Assembly: GCA_902834055.1 (NCBI GenBank) | Contig: CADFHB010000019.1 | Coordinates: 1 to 10,428, forward strand | DNA: 10,428 nucleotides | Reading direction: 5' to 3' | Source of the DNA: Lactobacillaceae bacterium | Lineage (GTDB): Bacteria; Bacillota; Bacilli; Lactobacillales; Lactobacillaceae | Shown here: positions 1 through 6,049 of the stretch, piece by piece | How the letters are laid out: each line of letters begins with the position of its first letter | Numbering within the stretch: position 1 is the first letter of the stretch | Made by a program: the position numbers and the translations under genes | The notes under the pieces: model-generated | What the model saw: only the letters and a program-made list of their open reading frames with translations | What the model was told of the DNA's origin: nothing | Databases searched by the model: none

Positions 1-39
1 TCCCAGTCGCTTATTCGAAAGGTTGTCTATTCTATTTTT

Positions 40-1074
40 CTAAACCAGTGGTAACATCGTCGGTTGATCAAGAACGTGCTGGTAACCTGCAGGAGCTTCA
101 ATACACTGGGGGATGACATCAACACTTGGTGCCGCACTCGTGACGTAACTTTCCTCTAACGGGATCATGTTCTGGACCTCAACATCAATAGTTGGAATAC
201 CAGCAATGTGGATGTGATTATCAATTGCTGGTTCCTTAACAATATCGTTGCAAATCTTGTGGACATAAATCAGGCTAACCTTCTTCTCACCACCGACATA
301 ACCACTCATGGTGAAGCGGTGCCCCATCATTGTCCCCTTCTTGATCAATCCAAATGCCTTTGGATGAAGATCCTGAGGAGCGGTAAATACCTCGTGAGTA
401 ACCTTAACATCATCAAACTTGAGTCCTAACCGGTCGCCCATCTCATAAACAGCGGCAATGTAGTAAGCAGCAATGCCGGCCTTTAACTTATCCTGAGGGA
501 ACTTATCGGGATCTATCCCATAACCAAAGACCTTAACCCAGGAAGAAGTGTTATTCTGGTCGTCCTCACCAGATTGAACGGTGAGCTGGTCAACATGGTC
601 AACCAAGTTACAAAGGTACAGTGGCAGGTGTGAAGCATAGAAGCCTGGCAATAAACCACTCGGCATGAAGGTAACGCCGTTCTTTACAGCGGCATCGTTA
701 ATCATCTTGTACAGGTCCGGTGTAGTAACTTGTGAGTAGTAAAGCGGAATGGTCGTGATACAGTTCTTCTTGGCATTCAGGACCTTAACCATATCCTCCG
801 CACTTGGTGTAAAGGCCCCCGTCTTTGGCTCGTGGCGAAGTGGTGTGTATACCAGGACCACGTCGGCATCCAGTTTCAGCGCTGCATCGATGTCGTCCGT
901 GACCTTGACACCAATGTCCGGAAAGCCAAATAGCCCGGCAGCATCCTTACCAACCTTTTCCGGGTCATTATCAACCGCAGCGACCAACTTCACTGACTGG
1001 CGTTCACCAATCATTCGCACGGCCGCCCGACCGACATTTCCAAGTCCCCAAATAATAACACGATACTGTCTCAT
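40..1074 (-). CDS. DapB-fold NAD(P)-dependent oxidoreductase, 2,4-diaminopentanoate dehydrogenase-like
   Basis: A 344-residue cytoplasmic oxidoreductase. The N-terminus has a Rossmann dinucleotide-binding motif (GLGNVG, residues 10-15) and an acidic residue after the second strand (D35), which suggests NAD rather than NADP preference. The overall plan, with a dihydrodipicolinate reductase-type N-terminal domain and a C-terminal segment ending in an IPQCIEAPAG-type motif (about 321-330), resembles the clostridial 2,4-diaminopentanoate dehydrogenase (Ord) family. That family deaminates amino acids oxidatively during ornithine breakdown. The substrate here cannot be read from the sequence. I chose the ATG at 1072-1074 because AAAGGTAG (1085-1092) sits about 10 bases upstream. 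An in-frame GTG at 1108-1110 would add 12 residues but has no comparable ribosome site. The gene lies 62 bases after the 3-hydroxyacyl-CoA dehydrogenase-like gene, with no terminator between, so co-transcription is likely. A true DapB of lysine synthesis is unlikely because that enzyme is about 250-270 residues. Confidence 0.75.
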   Translation of the reverse strand: MRQYRVIIWGLGNVGRAAVRMIGERQSVKLVAAVDNDPEKVGKDAAGLFGFPDIGVKVTDDIDAALKLDADVVLVYTPLRHEPKTGAFTPSAEDMVKVLNAKKNCITTIPLYYSQVTTPDLYKMINDAAVKNGVTFMPSGLLPGFYASHLPLYLCNLVDHVDQLTVQSGEDDQNNTSSWVKVFGYGIDPDKFPQDKLKAGIAAYYIAAVYEMGDRLGLKFDDVKVTHEVFTAPQDLHPKAFGLIKKGTMMGHRFTMSGYVGGEKKVSLIYVHKICNDIVKEPAIDNHIHIAGIPTIDVEVQNMIPLEESYVTSAAPSVDVIPQCIEAPAGYQHVLDQPTMLPLV

Positions 1075-1136
1075 AGAAACTACTACCTTTCTATGTGCAT
1101 GGGTAACCACTGGTGCAGAGCTAATTTAAACCTTAG

Positions 1137-2024
1137 TTACTTAAAGAAGTCCGGATCTTTATACTCAGGGTTAGGGTAATGGTAGAACCCCTCCCCCGCT
1201 TCGACACCCGTATGACCGGCATCAATCATTGGCTTCAGTTTGTCGGCAATCTTCTTAAATAGTTCATTATTCGTTTGCTGGTACTGGTTCAGAACTACGG
1301 CATAGGTAGTCCGAAGACCCACAATATCCTGAATCATGAACGGACCAAGTGGGGACCCATTAGAAATTATCCAGTCCTTATCAATGGTGTGCGGGTCAGC
1401 AACCCCGTTTGCCCATAGTGCCATCCCCGCATTCAATAGTGGGACCAGTAAGGCATTCATGATGTAACCGTGCTGCTCCTTTTTCAGGACCACTGGTACC
1501 ATCTTAATTGACCGGGCAAAGTTAGTCAGGTCTTCAATAACTGCTGGGTCGGTCTTCGGATTACCGACGATTTCAGCAACGTTATGCTTCCAAATATGGT
1601 TGGCAAAGTGTAAGTGGGCGAACTTGCTTGGCCGGTCAGTAAATCCAACCAGTTCACTCGGAATAAAGGTGGATGAATTACTGGTTAAAATCGTCTTCTC
1701 CGGGAGAAGCGGGCAAAGTTCCTCATAGAAGGCCTTTTTGATCTCGACCGACTCGGAAACGGATTCGATTACCAAGTCTGCATCAGCCACGGTCGCCTTT
1801 AAATCATTACTTATATCAACAATGTTATCCATTGCGGCTTGGTAATCAGCTGCGGACGCCTTCATTTCCTTCATGAACGGGTCCTTAATTGCGGCCAACC
1901 GCCGTTCTGCGCGGTCAATGTGTCGGTTCCAGATCTTGACCTGGTAGCCACACCGTGCCGCTTGAAAAGCAATTTGACTGCCGAGCACCCCTGCTCCAGC
2001 AACCACAACGTTTTTAATTTCCAT
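1137..2024 (-). CDS. 3-hydroxyacyl-CoA dehydrogenase family protein
   Basis: A 295-residue soluble dehydrogenase. An N-terminal NAD-binding Rossmann domain (GAGVLG, 10-15) is followed by a helical C-terminal domain. Family members oxidise L-3-hydroxyacyl-CoA, or related 3-hydroxy acids, to the 3-keto form with NAD. The catalytic set is visible: serines at 117-118 in NSSTF, His139 and Glu151 twelve residues apart, and Asn190 in GYIMN. The segment after the histidine is unusual. Classical 3-hydroxybutyryl-CoA dehydrogenases have HFFNPVPVMKLVE, whereas this protein has HFANHIWKHNVAE (139-151). Chemistry is therefore probably retained but the substrate may not be the standard acyl-CoA. The start at 2024 is supported by a strong GAGGAGGC ribosome site just upstream. 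It is the first gene of a likely two-gene operon with the Ord-like oxidoreductase, and its promoter is overlapped by a cre-like site. No thiolase, crotonase or other beta-oxidation gene is nearby, which also argues against a fatty-acid role. Confidence 0.8.
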   Translation of the reverse strand: MEIKNVVVAGAGVLGSQIAFQAARCGYQVKIWNRHIDRAERRLAAIKDPFMKEMKASAADYQAAMDNIVDISNDLKATVADADLVIESVSESVEIKKAFYEELCPLLPEKTILTSNSSTFIPSELVGFTDRPSKFAHLHFANHIWKHNVAEIVGNPKTDPAVIEDLTNFARSIKMVPVVLKKEQHGYIMNALLVPLLNAGMALWANGVADPHTIDKDWIISNGSPLGPFMIQDIVGLRTTYAVVLNQYQQTNNELFKKIADKLKPMIDAGHTGVEAGEGFYHYPNPEYKDPDFFK

Positions 2025-2058
2025 AACAACGCCTCCTCATAATTCTCTGCACACTTTA

Positions 2059-2087
2059 ATTTTATCATATTTTGGTATCGCTTTCAG
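2059..2087 (-). promoter_or_regulatory. Candidate promoter of the dehydrogenase operon
   Basis: Read on the minus strand: a -35 of CTGAAA (2082-2087), a 17-base spacer, and -10 TAAAAT (2059-2064) preceded by TG at the extended -10 position. The distance to the ATG at 2024 leaves a short leader carrying the ribosome site. The -35 matches the consensus at four of six positions. Position and spacing are good, but the assignment is inferred. Confidence 0.5.
2073..2086 (-). promoter_or_regulatory. cre-like operator (putative CcpA site)
   Basis: The minus strand reads TGAAAGCGATACCA. Against the cre consensus TGWAANCGNTNWCA it differs at one position (C where W is expected). It overlaps the -35 and spacer of the candidate promoter, where CcpA binding would block transcription. 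This suggests glucose repression of the two dehydrogenase genes. The match is seen; binding is inferred. Confidence 0.5.
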
Positions 2088-2100
2088 AAAATCGACTATA

Positions 2101-2129
2101 AAAAGGGTCCAGCAATGCCGAACCCTTTT
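2101..2129 (-). terminator. Intrinsic terminator after the HTH-TPR regulator
   Basis: On the minus strand AAAAGGGTTC (2120-2129) pairs with GGACCCTTTT (2101-2110), allowing a G-T pair, around a short loop that can itself pair partly. The T-rich side lies downstream of the regulator stop at 2157. It separates the regulator transcript from the dehydrogenase operon. The arms carry A and T runs on both sides, so some activity on the plus strand is possible. Confidence 0.75.
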
Positions 2130-2156
2130 ATTCACTATCGAATTTATTTAGCTAAT

Positions 2157-2999
2157 TTATTGCAGCTTTTCCAAGTCCTTGACAATACTCTTTTCCATGA
2201 CATCCCCATGGCGGGCAATGCTCAAGCTCTTGGCAATTTCCAGGTTCTCCTTGGCCTTTTCCTTATCACCAAGTTCAATATAAGCCCGGCCGACGTACAT
2301 GTAGAGCTGGTCAAGCAGAAACAGCGATTCTCGTTCCCGGCAGAGCTTGATTCCCCGCTCGGCACAATCGATTGCCTTCTCAGGTTCACCCAGCCGCCAG
2401 TAGAGCTCGGCAATCTGGCAGTTAATTGAGGCCCACTGGTGAAGGCTCCCAATCAGTTTCTTGTTATCAATTAACTTCACTGACCGGTTAGTTAGCCGGA
2501 CTGCCCGTTCACGATCGTTACGCTGGAGGTAGGCAAGTGCCATTCCCGTCGTCGTCATTGCCAGGTAGATGTTGGCACTGGTGGTGGCAAACTGGGTCAG
2601 AACTAACTCAAAGTTAAAGATGGCATCGTCGATATTGCCGTCCTTAATCTGCACCATTCCTAGAAGGTAGTAGTAGCGTTGCTTATCAAAGTCGCTATTT
2701 AAATCCTTAACCCGAATCTTATCAATTGACTTCTTCGCTTTATCAAATTCTTGGTCCGTTAAGGCATCAATAATCTGGTTGAAGGTATCTTTGATTCCAC
2801 TGACTTCTTTTTCAATAATCCGATCCGGTTGGATATTCAGCCGCTCACAGATGGCGGTCAAGATATCCATTTTTGGCAAACGGTCCTGCTTTTCCATTAG
2901 ACTAATCGTCGCTTGAGTGCAGATTCCTTCAGCCAATGCTGTTTGCGATAAACCTCTCTTGCGGCGAATCTGTTTTAGAACATCTCCACGGAGTTTCAT
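2157..2999 (-). CDS. XRE-type HTH transcriptional regulator with TPR domain
   Basis: A 280-residue DNA-binding regulator. Residues about 7-60 form an XRE/Cro-type helix-turn-helix: LKQIRRKRGLSQTALAEGI is the classic opening and TQATISLMEKQDR the recognition-helix region. The rest, about 70-275, is helical with tetratricopeptide-like repeats, clearest near 120-145 (GNIDDAIFNFELVL), 200-225 (GEPEKAIDCAERGI) and 238-260 (GDKEKAKENLEIAK). This HTH-plus-TPR plan is that of the Rgg/PlcR/PrgX (RRNPP) group, whose members often bind short peptides, but many relatives have no known ligand. The ATG at 2999 has GAGG upstream. The gene has its own extended -10 promoter and a terminator, and a 13-base palindrome lies between promoter and start, so autoregulation is plausible. 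Its targets are not shown; the adjacent dehydrogenase operon is the obvious candidate by position only. Confidence 0.85.
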   Translation of the reverse strand: MKLRGDVLKQIRRKRGLSQTALAEGICTQATISLMEKQDRLPKMDILTAICERLNIQPDRIIEKEVSGIKDTFNQIIDALTDQEFDKAKKSIDKIRVKDLNSDFDKQRYYYLLGMVQIKDGNIDDAIFNFELVLTQFATTSANIYLAMTTTGMALAYLQRNDRERAVRLTNRSVKLIDNKKLIGSLHQWASINCQIAELYWRLGEPEKAIDCAERGIKLCRERESLFLLDQLYMYVGRAYIELGDKEKAKENLEIAKSLSIARHGDVMEKSIVKDLEKLQ

Positions 3000-3016
3000 T
3001 GGTTATCATCCTCAAT

Positions 3017-3029
3017 TTATTACTAATAA
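3017..3029. repeat. 13-base palindrome in the regulator leader
   Basis: TTATTA and TAATAA flank one central base, giving a perfect inverted repeat between the -10 element (3067-3072) and the start codon of the HTH-TPR gene. It could be an operator for autoregulation. It is AT-only apart from the centre, so chance is a real alternative. Confidence 0.4.
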
Positions 3030-3066
3030 TTTGTTCCGTTATAAAATCCCTTTTATTCAGTTTCTT

Positions 3067-3075
3067 ATTATAACA
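3067..3075 (-). promoter_or_regulatory. Extended -10 promoter of the HTH-TPR regulator
   Basis: The minus strand reads TGTTATAAT, a perfect TATAAT with the TG of an extended -10. No recognisable -35 lies at the expected distance (3090-3095 reads AGGAAA), which fits extended -10 promoters. It lies about 68 bases before the ATG at 2999. Confidence 0.6.
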
Positions 3076-3151
3076 CTTATTATGAAATTTTTCCTAAAAT
3101 TACCCATTAAATCTTTTAATTCACTTTTCACTGATAAACGTTTGTTAACAT

Positions 3152-3182
3152 AAAAAAGGGGCTGCAAACCGGTTGCAACCCC
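3152..3182 (-). terminator. Intrinsic terminator of ddl
   Basis: On the minus strand GGGGTTGCAA pairs with TTGCAGCCCC (one G-T pair) around a five-base loop, and six T residues follow directly (3152-3157). It lies about 58 bases after the ddl stop and ends the ddl transcript before the regulator promoter. Confidence 0.88.
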
Positions 3183-3190
3183 ACTTATCA

Positions 3191-3204
3191 ATTAATATAT
3201 TAAT
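3191..3204. repeat. 14-base AT-only palindrome in the ddl 3' region
   Basis: ATTAATATATTAAT is a perfect palindrome between the ddl stop and its terminator. No function can be assigned. In such AT-rich sequence it may be chance. Confidence 0.35.
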
Positions 3205-3239
3205 AGTTAAAATCCTTAGTGCTCTAAAGCTAAAGGGAT

Positions 3240-4373
3240 TTATTTGTTATATTTCTTTTGACCAACGTGTTCCTGTCCAAGCTCACGAAAATCATACTTA
3301 ATTTGACTATTCCGTTTGAATTCATCCAAGCCAAGTTGAATCAGGCGATCAATCAAATCAGAATAAGTGATTCCCGAGACCTCCCACATTTGCGGATAAA
3401 GACTGATATTCGTGAACCCTGGCAAGGTGTTTGGCTCACTCAGGTATGGAACATTGTTGGAATCAACTAAGAAGTCGATCCGGGCCAGGCCCTTCATGTC
3501 CAGCACCTTGTACGCCTTCAGTGCCATGTCAGTAATTTCATCAGTTAAGTACTGTGGCAACTTGACTGGTAATTCAAACACTACCCCACTAGCATCAACA
3601 AACTTATTCTCGTAGTCGTAGAACGGATCGCCCTTTGGTACACGGACCGCACCCAGCTTGGAAGCAATGGGGTGCTCATTGCCCAAGATGGAGATTTCAA
3701 CTTCTTGTGGGTGGTCAACTCCCTGTTCGGCCAGGACCTTAAAATCGTATTTAAAGGCATCCTTGAGTGCCGCTGCGTATTCCTCAGCGTTAGTAACCCG
3801 GTGGATTCCTACTGAAGAGCCCTGCTTGGCTGGCTTAATAAAAATCAGGTCACCCAGGTCTTCTTCCAGGCGGTCCCAAGGATAATCAGCCTGGTTTTCC
3901 GGCGTCAGCAGGACGTACGGCGTATTACGAATGCCCGCTTCGTTCAGCATCTTCTTGGTAAGGTCCTTATCAAAGGAAAGGGCACTCGCCGCAATGTTTG
4001 AACCGACGTAAGGCTTGTTGAGGAGCTTAAACAGGCCTTGAACTGTCCCGTCCTCGCCCAGGTTACCGTGAATGACTGGGTAGAAGAAGTCAATCCCGGA
4101 TAGCTCATTTAGGGCCATGATTGGTGCCAGGGGCTTAGTCAGGTCCATCTTTTGATAAGCATCCTTGACGACCTCATCCTCTGGTTCCCCGTCAAAGATC
4201 CGCTGCGAATCTTCATTGTTTAACAGGATTCCGTCCTTAGTGAACATAAACAAACTAACGTCGTACTTTTCCTTATCCATTGCGTCATAAATGTTGTGCG
4301 CCGAGCGCTTGGAGACATCATGCTCAGATGAATTCCCACCAAACAGCAATGCAACACGCAGCTTCTTACTCAT
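3240..4373 (-). CDS. ddl: D-alanine--D-alanine (or D-lactate) ligase
   Basis: A 377-residue cytoplasmic ATP-grasp ligase that joins D-alanine to a second D-alanine or to D-lactate, giving the terminal unit of the peptidoglycan stem. Visible signatures: GGNSSEHDVS near the N-terminus with catalytic Glu17, the ATP-loop QGSSVG (184-189), R298 and D300 in ARIDF, and metal ligands E313 and N315 in EPNTLPGFT. The position equivalent to Tyr216 of E. coli DdlB (motif EAKY) is Phe258 here (motif ENKF; codon TTT at 3600-3602). Phe at this site marks depsipeptide (D-Ala-D-Lac) ligases of Leuconostoc and heterofermentative lactobacilli, which are intrinsically vancomycin-resistant. I chose the ATG at 4373 because AAAGGTGG lies eight bases upstream; an in-frame GTG at 4385 falls inside that ribosome site. 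The gene is transcribed alone, with its own promoter and terminator. Confidence 0.95.
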   Translation of the reverse strand: MSKKLRVALLFGGNSSEHDVSKRSAHNIYDAMDKEKYDVSLFMFTKDGILLNNEDSQRIFDGEPEDEVVKDAYQKMDLTKPLAPIMALNELSGIDFFYPVIHGNLGEDGTVQGLFKLLNKPYVGSNIAASALSFDKDLTKKMLNEAGIRNTPYVLLTPENQADYPWDRLEEDLGDLIFIKPAKQGSSVGIHRVTNAEEYAAALKDAFKYDFKVLAEQGVDHPQEVEISILGNEHPIASKLGAVRVPKGDPFYDYENKFVDASGVVFELPVKLPQYLTDEITDMALKAYKVLDMKGLARIDFLVDSNNVPYLSEPNTLPGFTNISLYPQMWEVSGITYSDLIDRLIQLGLDEFKRNSQIKYDFRELGQEHVGQKKYNK

Positions 4374-4421
4374 TAGAAATACCACCTTTTCTTTTATTTA
4401 AACCGAATTCCTAGAACTTTA

Positions 4422-4450
4422 AGAATATCATATATATAAATGTTTATCAA
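4422..4450 (-). promoter_or_regulatory. Promoter of ddl
   Basis: The minus strand has TTGATA (4445-4450), a 17-base spacer, then TATTCT (4422-4427) preceded by TG in extended -10 position. It lies just after the gcvH terminator and about 50 bases before the ddl ATG, so ddl is an independent unit. Confidence 0.72.
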
Positions 4451-4454
4451 CACG

Positions 4455-4484
4455 AAAAAAGGTGCCACGCAGGCACCCTTTTTA
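4455..4484 (-). terminator. Intrinsic terminator of the mbl-yidD-DUF2969-rodA-gcvH operon
   Basis: On the minus strand GGTGCC (4472-4477) and GGCACC (4461-4466) close a five-base loop. A runs on the 5' side pair with the following six-T tract. It begins a few bases after the gcvH stop and ends the cell-shape operon. Confidence 0.92.
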
Positions 4485-4488
4485 TTTA

Positions 4489-4788
4489 CTACTTAACAGC
4501 AATGATCCAGTTCTTCTGTTCGTCATCACTGGACAGGTCTTCTGGACTGTCTGCCAACTTATCGTTAACCTTCACGATTTTCCCGGTAACCGGACTTTCT
4601 AGGTCGGTAACGGCCTTCTCTGCCTCAACGGAGAGGAACTTACCGCCTTCAGTCAGCTCGGTTCCCACTTCGGGAAGGTCGATGAAGCTTACTTCACCAA
4701 GATCGTCGCGGCCCTGGTCATTCAGACCAACCCGGGTCGTTCCGTCGGCGGCTTGCTTTGTCCAAAAGTAGTTATTCTTTGTTGCCAT
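4489..4788 (-). CDS. gcvH: Glycine cleavage H-like lipoyl carrier protein
   Basis: A 99-residue lipoyl-domain protein. The motif FLSVEAEKAVTDLESPVTG (51-69) matches the GcvH lipoylation hairpin, and Lys58 is the predicted attachment site. The C-terminal pair of aromatic/hydrophobic residues in NWIIAV fits the family. Canonical H proteins are about 125-130 residues, so this is a short form lacking part of the C-terminal region. In the glycine cleavage system, H shuttles the aminomethyl group between P and T proteins, but no gcvP or gcvT is nearby. In several Firmicutes, lone GcvH-like proteins act as lipoyl donors or relays for 2-oxoacid dehydrogenases, and that is the more likely role here. 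The ATG at 4788 is preceded by GAGGTG, which starts directly at the rodA stop (12-base gap), so it is translationally close to rodA and ends that operon. Confidence 0.87.
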   Translation of the reverse strand: MATKNNYFWTKQAADGTTRVGLNDQGRDDLGEVSFIDLPEVGTELTEGGKFLSVEAEKAVTDLESPVTGKIVKVNDKLADSPEDLSSDDEQKNWIIAVK

Positions 4789-4800
4789 ATCTGCACCTCA

Positions 4801-5994
4801 TTATCTAAATTCACGATTATTACTAAACATGTATGAATGGTGATGATAACGCATCGACATTATCATCCCAATCCCAATCAGGTTTCCAATCAAAGAAGAA
4901 CCCCCGGCACTGATAAACGGTAATGGAATACCGGTCAACGGTAAGAGACCAATATTCATCCCGATATTTTCAAAGACGTGGAAGAGGATCATCATGATGA
5001 CCCCGGTCGAGATGTACGCGTAAAATTCGTTCCGCGTATCAAAGGTTACCCGGATCATCAGGTAAATTAGCAGGAGGTAAATCAGGATCAACAGGGCACT
5101 GCCCACGAAGCCAAAGTTTTCCCCGATTACCGAAAAGATCATATCGGACTCCCGGACGGGGACGTAAACCTTAGAATTATTAAACCCGGTCCCCGTAATT
5201 CCACCGGAACCAACGGCCTTAATACTCTGCCAGAGCTGGTAACCCTGGTTGGTCGTATCCTGTTCCGGATGTAGCCAGGTGTCAACCCGGTCGAATTGGT
5301 AGGCCTGAAAGCCAATGTGCTCCAAGATGGTCCGCCCAATGGAACTCGTCACCATCGCCAGTGCGGCCCCCCCGACAACAATCAAGGCGCCAGCTGCGGG
5401 TGCCAGGATTCGCCAGGTTACCCCGGAAACCAAGACCATCCCACAGAAGATGGCAAAGAAGACCAGGGCCGTCCCAAAGTCATTTTGGAAGTGCAGGGAA
5501 ATCAAGACTGGCAAAAGCCACAAAAACATTGTCCCGATTAAACGCCAGTCACTTCGCACCGTGTGAACCGGATAGCGGTTATTATGGGTCGTAATGACCC
5601 GCCCCATCATTAAGATATACGCGGGTTTCATTATTTCCGACGGCTGGAACGTAAACGGCCCGATTGCAAACCAACTCTTTGCCCCGGTATTAACATAGTA
5701 CGACCGACTATAGAATACCAGGATGGCAAACATCAGAAAGATGCTGGCCCAGTAAACAATCGGGGCAATCTTCCATAACTGCTCCGCATCGAACTGCATG
5801 ATCACAACCACCAGGATAATTCCTACAGCGTACCATACCAACTGGGTAATTACCTGACGGGCAACACTGACGGATTGACGGTCATGGCTTGCCGCAACGT
5901 AAATTGACGCTAAACCAATTAACGCCAGCAGCAAAACACAGAAAATGATTCCCCAATCAATCCGACTCTCTTCATCATTTTGCGAATGTTGCAT
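4801..5994 (-). CDS. rodA: SEDS-family peptidoglycan glycosyltransferase RodA
   Basis: A 397-residue integral membrane protein of the SEDS (FtsW/RodA/SpoVE) family. Such proteins polymerise lipid II into glycan strands together with a class B penicillin-binding protein. About ten membrane segments are evident (for example 14-34, 50-67, 79-95, 153-168, 174-190, 197-215, 299-316, 325-340, 363-380). Family signatures: GAKSWFAIGPFTFQPSE (104-120), QNDFGTALVF (170-179), RESDMIFSVIGENFGF (281-296) with Asp284 at the position of the essential SEDS aspartate, and LPLTGIPLPFISAGGSS (351-367). RodA rather than FtsW is favoured by location next to mbl. The start at 5994 has AAGGAG seven bases upstream. 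A histidine run (384-386) lies in the short cytoplasmic tail and is probably incidental. It lies 55 bases after the DUF2969 gene and 12 bases before gcvH. Confidence 0.92.
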   Translation of the reverse strand: MQHSQNDEESRIDWGIIFCVLLLALIGLASIYVAASHDRQSVSVARQVITQLVWYAVGIILVVVIMQFDAEQLWKIAPIVYWASIFLMFAILVFYSRSYYVNTGAKSWFAIGPFTFQPSEIMKPAYILMMGRVITTHNNRYPVHTVRSDWRLIGTMFLWLLPVLISLHFQNDFGTALVFFAIFCGMVLVSGVTWRILAPAAGALIVVGGAALAMVTSSIGRTILEHIGFQAYQFDRVDTWLHPEQDTTNQGYQLWQSIKAVGSGGITGTGFNNSKVYVPVRESDMIFSVIGENFGFVGSALLILIYLLLIYLMIRVTFDTRNEFYAYISTGVIMMILFHVFENIGMNIGLLPLTGIPLPFISAGGSSLIGNLIGIGMIMSMRYHHHSYMFSNNREFR

Positions 5995-6049
5995 TACCTA
6001 ACTCCTTTATGCCATATTTTGACAAGAAGAATTGGCCACCACAAGCGGC

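Noticed and set aside
1..39. Search for a tRNA or terminator after the Ord-like gene
   Set aside because: No stem, T tract or tRNA-like arms can be made out in the 39 bases available.
1075..1110. GTG start extending the Ord-like protein by 12 residues
   Set aside because: The added residues precede the Rossmann strand without family support, and a good ribosome site serves the ATG at 1074.
749..1129. 126-codon open frame on the plus strand
   Set aside because: It lies opposite the Ord-like gene and its start, shows low-complexity Ser/Thr-rich translation, and has no ribosome site. It is an antisense shadow.
3131..3150. Possible cre or operator around AAACGTTT and TGTTAACA
   Set aside because: The centre fits a short palindrome, but the outer positions of the cre consensus mismatch on both strands, and it lies far from the -10 element.
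3211..3240. Bulged hairpin just after the ddl stop (AATCC...GGATT)
   Set aside because: Two unpaired bases break the stem, no T run follows, and a much better terminator lies at 3152-3182.
4374..4385. GTG start extending ddl by four residues
   Set aside because: The GTG falls within the AAAGGTGG ribosome site that serves the ATG at 4373.
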